Made by a program: the position numbers and the translations under genes
Notes under the pieces: generated by a model
What the model saw: only the letters and a program-made list of their open reading frames with translations
Told to the model about the DNA's origin: nothing
Databases searched by the model: none
NCBI GenBank assembly: GCA_019746155.1
Contig: JAIESJ010000036.1
Location: forward strand, 1 to 15,325
Direction: 5' to 3'
Length of the DNA: 15,325 nt
Origin: Burkholderiales bacterium
GTDB taxonomy: Bacteria > Pseudomonadota > Gammaproteobacteria > Burkholderiales > SG8-41
Shown here: positions 6,693-14,569 of the stretch, piece by piece
Numbering within the stretch: position 1 is the first letter of the stretch
Layout: every line of letters starts with the position of its first letter

Positions 6693-7553
6693 CTATCCAC
6701 CGCGCGTGAGTTTGGCCAGCAGCGCGTCGAGTTGATCGAGGCTTTTGTAGCTGATAACAAGCTTGCCGCTGCCTTTTTTTGCGCCGGTTTTGATACTCAC
6801 CGTCGTGCCGAGACGGTTGGACAGCTCCTCCTCCAGCCGAGCGATATCGCGATCGGTCTGCGGCCGCGGACGGGGCGCGGATTTCCTGGTCTCGCCACCA
6901 ACGCGGCCCTCGACTTCGCGCACCGAAAGCCGCTTTGCCACGACTTCGCGCGCCAGCTCGATCTGGCGCGCCGCCGGCAGCGCCAGCAGCGCCCGCGCAT
7001 GCCCCATGTCGAGCCTGCCCTGGGCGAGCAGCTCGCGCACCGGCGGGGCCAGCTCGAGCAGACGCAGCAAGTTGGTCACGGCGGCGCGCGAGCGGCCCAG
7101 CGCTTCTGCGGCGGTGGCGTGCGTCATGCCGAACTCCTGGATCAAGCGCTGAATGCCGACCGCTTCCTCGAGCGGGTTGAGATCTTCGCGCTGGATGTTC
7201 TCGATCAGCGCCGCCGCCAGCGCCTGCTGGTCCGGCACTTCGCGTACCAGCGCCGGCACGCTGCTCAGCCCGGCGATGCGTGCGGCGCGCCACCGCCGTT
7301 CTCCGGCGACGATTTCATAGCGCCCGCCCGCCACCGGCCGCACCAGGATGGGTTGCATCACGCCCTGTGCCTTGATCGAATCCGCGAGCTCCTTGAGCGC
7401 CTCCTGGTCCATGTGCGTGCGCGGCTGATACTTTCCCGCCTGCAGCGTGTCGATGGCGAGATGGCGCAGCGCTTCTTCGCCCGTCGTCTCCGGTTGCTCG
7501 TCGCCGCCCAGCAGGGCATCAAGCCCCCGCCCCAAACCTCTCTGCTTCACCAT
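6693..7553 (-). CDS. parB: Chromosome-partitioning protein ParB
   Basis: ParB is the CTP-dependent clamp that loads at parS, spreads on DNA near the origin, and stimulates ParA. The product is 286 residues from the ATG at 7553. The N-terminal ParA-contact motif is RGLGRGLDALLGG (5-17). The nucleotide-binding domain has GERRWRAARIAGL (84-96) and ENIQREDLNPLEEA (118-131). The helix-turn-helix for parS lies at about 144-167 (THATAAEALGRSRAAVTNLL). The C-terminal dimerisation domain covers about 235-286. The frame stays open 45 codons further upstream, but that part is Arg-rich, overlaps parA and has no homology. The chosen ATG has AAGG about 8 bases upstream and gives the classic MVKQRGLGRGLDALL start. 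It lies 16 bases after parA, so the two are co-transcribed. Confidence 0.97.
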   Translation of the reverse strand: MVKQRGLGRGLDALLGGDEQPETTGEEALRHLAIDTLQAGKYQPRTHMDQEALKELADSIKAQGVMQPILVRPVAGGRYEIVAGERRWRAARIAGLSSVPALVREVPDQQALAAALIENIQREDLNPLEEAVGIQRLIQEFGMTHATAAEALGRSRAAVTNLLRLLELAPPVRELLAQGRLDMGHARALLALPAARQIELAREVVAKRLSVREVEGRVGGETRKSAPRPRPQTDRDIARLEEELSNRLGTTVSIKTGAKKGSGKLVISYKSLDQLDALLAKLTRGG

Positions 7554-7569
7554 GGTCACGCCTTCTTCC

Positions 7570-8343
7570 TCATGCCACCGGCACGCTGCGGCCAAGCATC
7601 TCTCCCGCCAAGTCCAGATACGCCTGCGCGCCCTTCGAGTTTCTGTCGAACTTGAGCGCCGGCATGCCGTAGCTCGGCGCCTCTGCAAGCCGCACGTTGC
7701 GCGGGATCACGGTACGGTAAACCTTGTCGCTGAAATGCTGTTCGAGCTGGGCCGAAACCTGCAGTGCCAGCGTGTTGCGCGGATCATACATAGTGCGCAG
7801 CAGCCCCTCGATCTGCAGCTTGGGGTTGAGGTGCGCGCGCACTTTTTTAATGGTCTGCACCAGGTCGCTTAACCCCTCGAGCGCGTAGTACTCGCACTGC
7901 ATGGGAATCATCACCGCGTGCGCCGCGCTCAGTCCGTTGACGGTAAGGAGATTCAGCGCCGGCGGGCAGTCGATGAGGATGAAGTCGTATTCGCTTTCCA
8001 CGCCGGCGAGCGCTTCCTTGAGCCGCGTCTCGCGGCGTTCGATTTCGACCATCTCGACTTCGGCGCCGGCGAGCTCGCGGTTGGCCGGGATCACGTCGTA
8101 TCCGCCGTTCGTCGAACGCACGCGCACGTCCGTGAGCTCCCGGTCGCCCAGCAGCACTTGGTACACCGTCGCCCGCAGACTGCGCTTGTCGACGCCGCTG
8201 CCCATGGTGGCGTTGCCCTGCGGATCCAGGTCCACCAGCAGCACGCGCTGTTTTTCCGCCGCCAGACTCGCGGCAAGGTTGACGCCGGTGGTGGTCTTGC
8301 CGACGCCGCCTTTCTGGTTGGTGATGGCGAGGATCTTGGTCAT
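7570..8343 (-). CDS. parA: Chromosome-partitioning ATPase ParA (Soj)
   Basis: ParA is a deviant-Walker ATPase that binds DNA non-specifically as an ATP dimer and moves ParB-parS complexes. The product is 257 residues, typical of chromosomal ParA without an N-terminal DNA-binding extension. The deviant Walker A is KGGVGKTT at 11-18, within ITNQKGGVGKTTTGVNLAAS. LLVDLDPQGNAT follows at about 35-46, and the Walker B region is FILIDCPPALNLLTVNGL. The start overlaps the rsmG stop as ATGA, so translation is probably coupled. parB follows directly, and a parS site lies 2.6 kb upstream, in the leader region of the same likely operon. Confidence 0.98.
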   Translation of the reverse strand: MTKILAITNQKGGVGKTTTGVNLAASLAAEKQRVLLVDLDPQGNATMGSGVDKRSLRATVYQVLLGDRELTDVRVRSTNGGYDVIPANRELAGAEVEMVEIERRETRLKEALAGVESEYDFILIDCPPALNLLTVNGLSAAHAVMIPMQCEYYALEGLSDLVQTIKKVRAHLNPKLQIEGLLRTMYDPRNTLALQVSAQLEQHFSDKVYRTVIPRNVRLAEAPSYGMPALKFDRNSKGAQAYLDLAGEMLGRSVPVA

Positions 8344-8978
8344 GGCGCGGCCTGCTGCGCCGGATGCATCAACACCAGGTGGCGCTCCGCCTTGAGCCCG
8401 GGCACAGTGAGCGGAATCACGCCGCGCAATTTGAATCCGCCCGGCATTTGGGCGATTTCTTCATAGGGGTAGACGCCTTTCATCGCCGCGATCACACCGC
8501 CTCCGGCGCACAGGCGGCCGGCCGCCGCCAGAAATTCCGGCAAACCGGAAAACGCCCGGGATATCACGACTTCGAATTTGTGCTGCGGCCGCCAGGTCTC
8601 GACGCGCTCGCACACCACCTCCACGTTACCGAGGCCGAGCTCGATCACGGCCTGCCTGAGAAACGCCGCTTTCTTGTGATTGCTGTCAAGCAAGGTCACC
8701 CGCGATTGCGGCAACGCCAGCGCCAGCGGAATGCCGGGAAGCCCCGGGCCGCTGCCGATATCGATAATGCTGCGCGCGCCGACGTGCGGAATCACGGCGA
8801 GGCAATCGAGCAAGTGGTGGCTTACCATTTTCTGGGTTTCGCGCACCGCCGTCAGGTTGTAGACCTGATTCCACTTGTGGATCAGCGCCAGGTAATCGAG
8901 CAGCTTGTGCTGCGTGTCGGCGGCGATATCAAGGCGCAGTTCGGCCACCCCTCGTGCCAGTTTCTCGGCCAGGCTCAT
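8340..8978 (-). CDS. rsmG: 16S rRNA (guanine-527 N7) methyltransferase RsmG (GidB)
   Basis: RsmG methylates G527 of 16S rRNA using S-adenosylmethionine. Loss of this activity gives low-level streptomycin resistance in several bacteria. The product is 212 residues, the usual length. The SAM-binding motif is DIGSGPGLPGIPLAL (73-87), and the second motif LLDSNHKKAAFL is at about 96-107. The N-terminal conserved part is WNQVYNLTAVRE at 36-47. The ATG at 8978 overlaps the mnmG stop by four bases (ATGA), and the stop overlaps the parA start in the same way. The mnmG-rsmG-parA-parB order is the classic origin-proximal arrangement. Confidence 0.98.
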   Translation of the reverse strand: MSLAEKLARGVAELRLDIAADTQHKLLDYLALIHKWNQVYNLTAVRETQKMVSHHLLDCLAVIPHVGARSIIDIGSGPGLPGIPLALALPQSRVTLLDSNHKKAAFLRQAVIELGLGNVEVVCERVETWRPQHKFEVVISRAFSGLPEFLAAAGRLCAGGGVIAAMKGVYPYEEIAQMPGGFKLRGVIPLTVPGLKAERHLVLMHPAQQAAP

Positions 8979-10867
8979 GCGGTTTTTTTATGCTCCGCGA
9001 AACCGCGTTTCGCATGCACCAGCAGCACCGAGATCGCCGCCGGCGTGATGCCTGATATGCGCGCAGCCTGGCCGATGGTCTCGGGGCGGTATTTATTGAG
9101 CTTCTGCTGCACCTCCACCGACAGGCCGCGCACCCGGGTGTAATCGACATCCTGCGGCAGCCGCGTGCTCTCAAACTGCTCGTGGCGCTCAATTTCTTCG
9201 CGCTGGCGCTCGATGTAGCCCTGATACTTGGCCTGGATCTCGACTTGTTCCGCCACCTGCACCTCCCCGACCGCGGGGCCTGCGCCAGGCAATGTCATGA
9301 GCGCGGCATAGCTCACGTCAGGCCGCCGCAGCAGGTCCAGCAGCGAATATTCGCGCCCCATCGCCCGGCCCAGCACGCGCTCGGCGTCTTGCGGCGGCAG
9401 CAGCTTGGGGTTGATCCAGGTCGACTTGAGCCGCTCCTGTTCGCGCGCGATCGCTTCGCGCTTGCGGCAGAACGCTTCCCAGCGCGTGTCATCCACCACG
9501 CCCAGCTCACGGCCGATTTCGGTCAGGCGCAGGTCGGCGTTGTCCTCCCGCAGGGAAAGGCGATATTCGGCACGACTGGTGAACATGCGATACGGCTCGG
9601 AGACGCCGCGCGTGATGAGGTCGTCGACCAGCACGCCGAGATAGGCTTCGTTGCGGCGCGGACACCACGGCGCGCGCTCCCTGGCGAACAACCCGGCGTT
9701 GATGCCGGCGAGCAGGCCCTGTGCCGCCGCTTCCTCGTAACCGGTGGTGCCGTTGATCTGCCCGGCGAAGAACAGGCCTTGAATGGCTTTGGTCTCGAGC
9801 GAGCTTTTGAGTCCGCGCGGGTCGAAGTAATCGTACTCGATGGCATAGCCGGGACGCGTGATGTAGGCGTTCTCCAGCCCCCTGATCGAGCGCACCAGGG
9901 CGTACTGCACATCGAACGGCAGGCTCGTCGATATGCCATTGGGATAGAACTCGTTGACCGTCAGCCCTTCCGGCTCGAGGAAAATCTGGTGCGACTGCTT
10001 GTCGGCGAAGCGCGTGATCTTGTCCTCGATCGACGGACAATAGCGCGGGCCCACGCCTTCGATCACGCCGGTGAACATCGGCGAGCGGCCGAGCCCGCGG
10101 CGGATGATGTCGTGTGTGCGCGTGTTGGTGTGGGTGATCCAGCACGGCAGTTGTGGCGGATGCTGCTCGCGCGAGCCGAGAAAGGAAAACACCGGCGTCG
10201 GCTCGTCTCCCGGCTGTTCGGCCATCACCGAAAAATCGATGCTGCGCCCGTCGATACGCGGCGGCGTTCCGGTTTTCAGTCGGCCGACCGGCAGGCTCAT
10301 TTCGCGCAGCCGGTGCGCGAGACTGACCGAGGGCGGATCGCCGGCGCGGCCCGCCTGATAGTTCTGCAATCCGATGTGCACCAGCCCCGACAGAAACGTG
10401 CCGGTGGTCAACACCACGGTGCGCGCGGAAAATTCAAGGCCGATCTGCGTCACCACGCCGGCCACGCGATCGCCGTCGAGGATCAGATCATCGACGGCCT
10501 GCTGGAATAGGCGCAGATTGGGCTGGTTTTCAAGCCGGCCGCGGATCGCTTTTTTATAGAGCAGCCGATCGGCTTGGGCGCGGGTTGCGCGCACCGCCGG
10601 GCCTTTGCGCGAATTGAGGATGCGGAACTGAATCCCGGCTTCATCGGTCGCCGCCGCCATCGCCCCGCCCAGCGCATCGATTTCCTTGACCAGGTGGCCT
10701 TTACCGATACCCCCGATAGAAGGATTGCACGACATCTGCCCCAGCGTCTCGATGTTATGGGTGAGCAGCAGCGTATTACAGCCGAGCCGGGCGCTGGCGA
10801 GCGCGGCTTCGGTGCCGGCATGGCCCCCGCCTACCACAATAACATCAAATTTTTCAATGGGTTGCAT
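8975..10867 (-). CDS. mnmG: tRNA uridine-34 modification enzyme MnmG (GidA)
   Basis: MnmG, with MnmE, installs the carboxymethylaminomethyl (or aminomethyl) group at C5 of wobble uridine 34 in certain tRNAs, using FAD and NADH. The product is 630 residues, the usual length. The FAD-binding motif is GGGHAG at 13-18, followed by TEAALASARLG. Cys47 in QMSCNPSIGGIGKGHL and Cys277 in GPRYCPSIEDK match the two conserved cysteines of the family. The C-terminal helical domain, which contacts MnmE and tRNA, ends ISGITPAAISVLLVHAKRG plus a short tail. It starts at the ATG at 10867, with only a weak ribosome site. The partner gene mnmE is upstream, across a 180-base gap holding parS. Confidence 0.99.
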   Translation of the reverse strand: MQPIEKFDVIVVGGGHAGTEAALASARLGCNTLLLTHNIETLGQMSCNPSIGGIGKGHLVKEIDALGGAMAAATDEAGIQFRILNSRKGPAVRATRAQADRLLYKKAIRGRLENQPNLRLFQQAVDDLILDGDRVAGVVTQIGLEFSARTVVLTTGTFLSGLVHIGLQNYQAGRAGDPPSVSLAHRLREMSLPVGRLKTGTPPRIDGRSIDFSVMAEQPGDEPTPVFSFLGSREQHPPQLPCWITHTNTRTHDIIRRGLGRSPMFTGVIEGVGPRYCPSIEDKITRFADKQSHQIFLEPEGLTVNEFYPNGISTSLPFDVQYALVRSIRGLENAYITRPGYAIEYDYFDPRGLKSSLETKAIQGLFFAGQINGTTGYEEAAAQGLLAGINAGLFARERAPWCPRRNEAYLGVLVDDLITRGVSEPYRMFTSRAEYRLSLREDNADLRLTEIGRELGVVDDTRWEAFCRKREAIAREQERLKSTWINPKLLPPQDAERVLGRAMGREYSLLDLLRRPDVSYAALMTLPGAGPAVGEVQVAEQVEIQAKYQGYIERQREEIERHEQFESTRLPQDVDYTRVRGLSVEVQQKLNKYRPETIGQAARISGITPAAISVLLVHAKRGFAEHKKTA

Positions 10868-10895
10868 TGTTTCGCCGCGCTTGATGAGGCGCTGA

Positions 10896-10947
10896 ATGAT
10901 AGCCTATTTTGCACAAAAAAAGAATAGCTTGTGCGGTGCTCGGTCAA
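10896..10947 (-). promoter_or_regulatory. Possible promoter region of mnmG-rsmG-parAB
   Basis: In the 180-base mnmE-mnmG gap, the minus strand has TTGACC (10947-10942), a good -35. A possible -10, TATTCT (10926-10921), follows after a short 15-base spacer. A second -10-like hexamer, TATCAT (10901-10896), has no good -35 at 16-18 bases. A perfect 6-base inverted repeat (GCACAA/TTGTGC at 10911-10916 and 10929-10934) lies in between, with a run of seven T on the minus strand. The -35 begins only three bases after the parS site. Neither promoter match is strong, so the true start is uncertain. Confidence 0.4.
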
Positions 10948-10950
10948 AAA

Positions 10951-10966
10951 TGTTTCACGTGAAACC
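10951..10966. promoter_or_regulatory. parS: parS centromere site (ParB binding)
   Basis: The 16-base sequence TGTTTCACGTGAAACC matches the bacterial chromosomal parS consensus TGTTTCACGTGAAACA at 15 of 16 positions. The inner 14 bases (GTTTCACGTGAAAC) are a perfect palindrome. It lies in the intergenic space 83 bases upstream of mnmG, within 4.3 kb of both parA and parB. This is where ParB would load. It is the only near-perfect copy I found in the window. Confidence 0.93.
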
Positions 10967-10997
10967 ACCACCCCGTGTCCGGACTCATGGCGCCAAG

Positions 10998-11025
10998 AGC
11001 TGGTCGGACTGGGAGCCGACGAGCT
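10998..11025. terminator. Inverted repeat after mnmE, possible weak terminator
   Basis: AGCTGGTCGG and CCGACGAGCT form a 10-base stem with one mismatch and an 8-base loop. It begins about 22 bases past the mnmE stop codon on the minus strand. No T-run follows on either strand, so it does not meet the usual picture of an intrinsic terminator. It may reduce read-through or protect the mRNA end. Confidence 0.3.
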
Positions 11026-11047
11026 GCCAAAGCAACGCGGGCAGCGG

Positions 11048-12388
11048 CTATTTTCCGATACAAAATCTGGAGAAGATTTCGCCCAGGAGATCGTCTGCCG
11101 TGAATTCCCCGGTGATGCTCGATAGCGCTTCCTGCGCAAGCCGCAATTCTTCGGCGAAAAGCTCCGGTTGCCGCTCCTGTCCTGCTGCGCACTGGAGATG
11201 CCCGCGGGCCTTGTTGAGCGCCTGCAAATGCCGTTCGCGCGCCATATACAGGCCTTCGCCGCCACTGTGCCAGCCTACGGCCTTGAGCAGCGCGTCACGC
11301 AACAAGTCGACCCCCGCTCCCGTCTTGGCGGAAAGCCAGACCACCGGCCCGCCGTCCCGCGTTTCCACGGCCGGCGCGCGGCACGCCAGGTCGATTTTAT
11401 TCATCACGCGCAGACAAGGCAGTCGTTGCGGCAGTTTTTCGACGATGGCGCGGTCTGCGGATGTCTCGCCGCGAGTCGCATCTTCCAGCAGCAGCACCAG
11501 ATCGGCTTTTTCGATGGCCGCCCAAGTGCGGGCCATTCCCAGCTTCTCCACCGGATCCTCAGACTCGTGCAGGCCGGCGGTATCTATGATGTGCGCCGGG
11601 ACGCCTCCTACATCTATGGTTTGGCGTATGGCGTCGCGCGTGGTGCCGGGAATATCTGTGACGATCGCGAGGTCCTCCCCCGCCATGCGATTGAGGAGGC
11701 TGGACTTACCCACATTGGGTTGGCCTGCAAGCACAATGTGGATACCCTCGCGCAGCAGACTGCCTTGCCGGGACGCTTCCAGCACCGACTCGAGCTGCTG
11801 CTGCACTGAACGCAGCCGTCCCACGGCGTCCGCCTGCTGGAGAAAATCGATTTCCTCTTCGGGGAAATCGAGGGTCGCCTCCACCCGCGCGCGCAGATCA
11901 ATGAGCGCATGGATAACTTCTTGTATTCGATCAGAAAATTCGCCTTGTAGCGAGCGCACCGCGCAGCGCGCCGCCTGCGCTGTCGAGGCATCGATCAGGT
12001 CAATCACGCTTTCTGCTTGCGCCAGGTCGAGCTTGTTGTTAAGGTAAGCGCGCTTGGTGAATTCTCCAGGTTCGGCGATGCGCGCGCCCAACTCTACGCA
12101 GCGCCGGAGCAGCAGCTGCAGCACCACCGGTCCGCCGTGGCCCTGCAATTCAAGCATGTCTTCCCCTGTGTAGGAATGCGGCCCGGGAAAATAAAGCGCC
12201 AGCCCCTGATCAATGGCGGCTCCGCGGCAGTCGCGGAAGTCGGCGAGCGTCGCTCGGCGGGGTGACGGCAGCCGGCCTATGATCTGCTCGACGACAGGAC
12301 TCAGTCCGGGCCCGGACAAGCGAATCACGCCGATGCCGCTGCGGCCCGGAGCCGTTGCGATAGCGGCGATAAGGTCATTGGCTGCCAT
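11048..12388 (-). CDS. mnmE: tRNA modification GTPase MnmE (TrmE)
   Basis: MnmE is the GTPase partner of MnmG in wobble-uridine modification and supplies the folate-bound one-carbon unit. The product is 446 residues. The N-terminal tetrahydrofolate-binding domain (about 1-118) begins MAANDLIAAIATAPGRSGIG and includes PGEFTKRAYLNNKLDLAQAE. The G domain is inserted in a helical domain: G1 GQPNVGKS at 222-229, G2 region DIPGTTRD at 245-252, G3 DTAG at 269-272, G4 NKID at 330-333. The protein ends in the signature CIGK (443-446), whose Cys is conserved for the modification reaction. It follows yidC after 60 bases and probably shares the rpmH-rnpA-yidC transcript. Confidence 0.99.
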   Translation of the reverse strand: MAANDLIAAIATAPGRSGIGVIRLSGPGLSPVVEQIIGRLPSPRRATLADFRDCRGAAIDQGLALYFPGPHSYTGEDMLELQGHGGPVVLQLLLRRCVELGARIAEPGEFTKRAYLNNKLDLAQAESVIDLIDASTAQAARCAVRSLQGEFSDRIQEVIHALIDLRARVEATLDFPEEEIDFLQQADAVGRLRSVQQQLESVLEASRQGSLLREGIHIVLAGQPNVGKSSLLNRMAGEDLAIVTDIPGTTRDAIRQTIDVGGVPAHIIDTAGLHESEDPVEKLGMARTWAAIEKADLVLLLEDATRGETSADRAIVEKLPQRLPCLRVMNKIDLACRAPAVETRDGGPVVWLSAKTGAGVDLLRDALLKAVGWHSGGEGLYMARERHLQALNKARGHLQCAAGQERQPELFAEELRLAQEALSSITGEFTADDLLGEIFSRFCIGK

Positions 12389-12429
12389 GGGCGGCGAGTA
12401 TACCGCTTCCGCCGTTTCCGGCAGGCGGC

Positions 12430-12445
12430 CGCGGGGGAGCCCGCG
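12430..12445. other. GC-rich hairpin between yidC and mnmE
   Basis: CGCGGG and CCCGCG form a perfect 6-base stem around a GGAG loop. It starts a few bases after the yidC stop codon on the minus strand, within the 60-base gap before mnmE. No T-run follows, so I do not call it a terminator. An RNA processing or stability role is possible but unproven. Confidence 0.3.
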
Positions 12446-12448
12446 AAT

Positions 12449-14101
12449 CTAGGACTTGTGCGGCTGGCGCAGGTTAGTGCGTTCGAGCATGCGGTTGATG
12501 TGCCATTGCTGAATGATCGACAGCACGTTATTCACCAGCCAATAGAGCACCAGCCCGGCTGGGAAAAAGAAAAAGAAGACGCTGAAGGCGATCGGCATGA
12601 TTTTCATGACCTTGGCCTGTACCGGGTCCGGCGGCTCGGGGTTGAGCTTGGTCTGGATGATCATGGTGATACCCATCAGAATCGGTAGCACAAACCAGGG
12701 ATCCGGCGCCGAAAGGTCTTGTATCCAGCCATAAAACGGGGCGTGCCGGAGCTCGACACTCGCCAAGATTGCCCAATAAAGTGCAATAAAAACAGGTATT
12801 TGCACCACTATCGGCAGACAGCCGCCGAGCGGATTGATTTTCTCGGTCTTGTAGAGCTCCATCATCGCCTGCTGTAGGCGCTGGCGGTCGTTGCCGTACT
12901 GCTCCTTGAGTTTCTGCAGTTTGGGGGCCAACACCCGCATTTTTCCCATGGAGCGATAACTTGCTTGCGACAGGGGATAGAACAAAAGCTTGATCAACAC
13001 CGTGAGCAGAACGATCGCCACCCCCCAGTTGCCTACCCACTGGTGAAACCATGACAACACCCAGAACAGCGGCACGGCAATGATGGTAAGCCAGCCGTAG
13101 TCGATGGTGAGATCGAGCCCCGGCGCGATCTTGGAAAGTTTGTCCTGCTCCTGAGGCCCGGCGTATAGCGGCACGGTCAACGTCACGCTCTTCCCGGCCT
13201 CGACGGTGCCCGTGGGCACGATCACGCCCGCTGAATACAGCCCTGCCTCGAGATGACGGGTATAGAACTCGCGCGGCATCCCGCTTTTAGGTAGCCACGC
13301 GCTGAAGAAATAGTGCTGCAGCATGGCGATCCAACCATCGCTGCTGTTCTTCGGATAGGGCGTCTTGTTCTTGTCTATGTCACTGAACGCAACTTTCTGG
13401 AATTTTTCTTTTTCGGTGTAGACGGCCACGCCTGTGTATGTCGGCAGCATTGCCGAATCCCCTGCGGGCGGCTTGCTGTCGCGCAGCAGCTGGAAATAAG
13501 CAAAGGGCTGGATCTCCGTCGTGCCCTGATTGGTGATTTCGTAAGTGACGTCGATCACATAGCTTGCGCGGTGAAAACGATAGATTTTTGCTGTTTTTAT
13601 GCCGTTGTTCTCCGGGGCCTCGAGCCTCACCTCTACCTTGTCGGCCCCCGCCGCGAGCTTGTATTCGCCTGATTGGGCCCTGAACTCCGTGCGGTGATTG
13701 GGCAGCCCCGGACCGATTAGCCCGGTCTGAGCGATGTATACATGGTCGGGCCGATTCTCAAACAGTACAAAGGGCTTGTTCCTGTCCTCGATATCACGAT
13801 GCTGCTTCAGTTCGAGACGGCGCAGGTCTCCGCCGACGGTACTAATCTCGGCCCTTATGTAGTCGGTTTCGACTTTTACCGTTTCTCCCTTGGCCAGCGC
13901 TGTCGCGCCCTCTGGCGGTGTCGCTGTCTGGCTCGCAACCAGCTTTTCGCTGGGCGTGGGCGGCGCCAGCTGTGCCGGTTTGGCGTTGCTTGCAGGGGCC
14001 GTGCGCGCGGTCACCGGTTGCTGATCGCGCTGCCACGCGTCAAGCAGCAGGAACACGGAGAACGAAAATACGAAGAAGAGGATCAGCCGTTGCGAGTCCA
14101 T
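12449..14101 (-). CDS. yidC: Membrane protein insertase YidC
   Basis: YidC inserts and folds inner-membrane proteins, alone or with SecYEG. Its known substrates include ATP synthase subunits a and c. The product is 550 residues from the ATG at 14101, giving MDSQRLILFFVFSFSVFLLL, a typical Gram-negative start with a first membrane helix at about 5-22. A large periplasmic domain follows (about 25-340). The conserved five-helix core then begins near GNWGVAIVLLTVLIKLLFYP. In that helix a Lys takes the place of the groove Arg of E. coli YidC, so the positive charge is kept. The motif INPLGGCLPIVVQIPVF and the FFFFFPAGLVLYWLVNN segment are present. A GTG nine codons upstream is in frame but adds no conserved sequence. 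yidD is absent before it. Confidence 0.98.
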   Translation of the reverse strand: MDSQRLILFFVFSFSVFLLLDAWQRDQQPVTARTAPASNAKPAQLAPPTPSEKLVASQTATPPEGATALAKGETVKVETDYIRAEISTVGGDLRRLELKQHRDIEDRNKPFVLFENRPDHVYIAQTGLIGPGLPNHRTEFRAQSGEYKLAAGADKVEVRLEAPENNGIKTAKIYRFHRASYVIDVTYEITNQGTTEIQPFAYFQLLRDSKPPAGDSAMLPTYTGVAVYTEKEKFQKVAFSDIDKNKTPYPKNSSDGWIAMLQHYFFSAWLPKSGMPREFYTRHLEAGLYSAGVIVPTGTVEAGKSVTLTVPLYAGPQEQDKLSKIAPGLDLTIDYGWLTIIAVPLFWVLSWFHQWVGNWGVAIVLLTVLIKLLFYPLSQASYRSMGKMRVLAPKLQKLKEQYGNDRQRLQQAMMELYKTEKINPLGGCLPIVVQIPVFIALYWAILASVELRHAPFYGWIQDLSAPDPWFVLPILMGITMIIQTKLNPEPPDPVQAKVMKIMPIAFSVFFFFFPAGLVLYWLVNNVLSIIQQWHINRMLERTNLRQPHKS

Positions 14102-14167
14102 TGATTCGATCTGCTTACGTTTCCACAACTGAAATCAGGAACCCGTCTGGGGTCGCTGCGCAAGGCC

Positions 14168-14542
14168 TCAAACGGATCGGAGTCCGGCAGGCTGCGAGGG
14201 GTCGTGATTTTTTCCAAGCCCGGCGAACAGGTCGAGCAAGTCCCGGCGTGCCGCCGCATTGTTCTGCCTGACCAACTCCGCGCGCAGTTGAACCACGATA
14301 TCCATAGCCATAAGATCCTGCTGCGCCTGGCGGAAGACCTCGCGGACCAGCCGTTTGCCGCGGTTACGGTCCACGGCTCTCGGAAGCGCTTTCCTGCTGG
14401 CGACAAGCCCCAACCTTGCCCGAGAAAGGTTGTTGGGCCTGGCGCGTATCACATACAACCGGCTTGAAACCACGCGGCCATGAGTAAATACCGCCTCGTA
14501 TTCATAGCGTTTGCGCAGGCGCTGCCAGCGTCGTTCTTGCAA
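14168..14542 (-). CDS. rnpA: Ribonuclease P protein component RnpA
   Basis: RnpA is the protein partner of the RNase P RNA that cleaves the 5' leader from tRNA precursors. The product is about 124 residues. The RNR signature RNRGKRLVREVFR at 59-71 and LGLVASRKALPRAV at 44-57 identify it clearly. The aromatic N-terminal part is RYEYEAVFTHGR. No ATG fits the start. The frame opens after a TAA in the rpmH-rnpA gap, and the first plausible codons are CTG at 14545 and TTG at 14542. A GGGAG ribosome site lies 10 bases before the CTG and 13 before the TTG, so either is possible. It starts about 27 bases after rpmH and ends 66 bases before yidC. Confidence 0.93.
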   Translation of the reverse strand: MQERRWQRLRKRYEYEAVFTHGRVVSSRLYVIRARPNNLSRARLGLVASRKALPRAVDRNRGKRLVREVFRQAQQDLMAMDIVVQLRAELVRQNNAAARRDLLDLFAGLGKNHDPSQPAGLRSV

Positions 14543-14569
14543 CAGGAAGAAAGCACTCCCGCTTTATGG

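Noticed and set aside
6348..7655. Plus-strand frame of 435 codons opposite atpI and parB
   Set aside because: It spans the atp promoter and runs antisense to parB. The product is a low-complexity Arg/Ala/His-rich shadow.
7554..7688. Upstream extension of parB by 45 codons
   Set aside because: The extra part is Arg-rich, overlaps the end of parA and resembles no ParB N-terminus. The ATG at 7553 has a ribosome site and gives the conserved start.
13041..13050. Second parS-like half-site (GGTGAAACC) in yidC
   Set aside because: Only one half matches; the palindrome is missing and it lies inside conserved coding sequence.
14102..14128. GTG start nine codons upstream of yidC
   Set aside because: It adds WKRKQIES, which is not found in YidC proteins. 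The ATG at 14101 gives the standard MDSQR start.
14083..14406. Possible yidD in another frame over rnpA
   Set aside because: The translation has none of the YidD cysteine or Pro/Tyr motifs and is just rnpA read out of frame.
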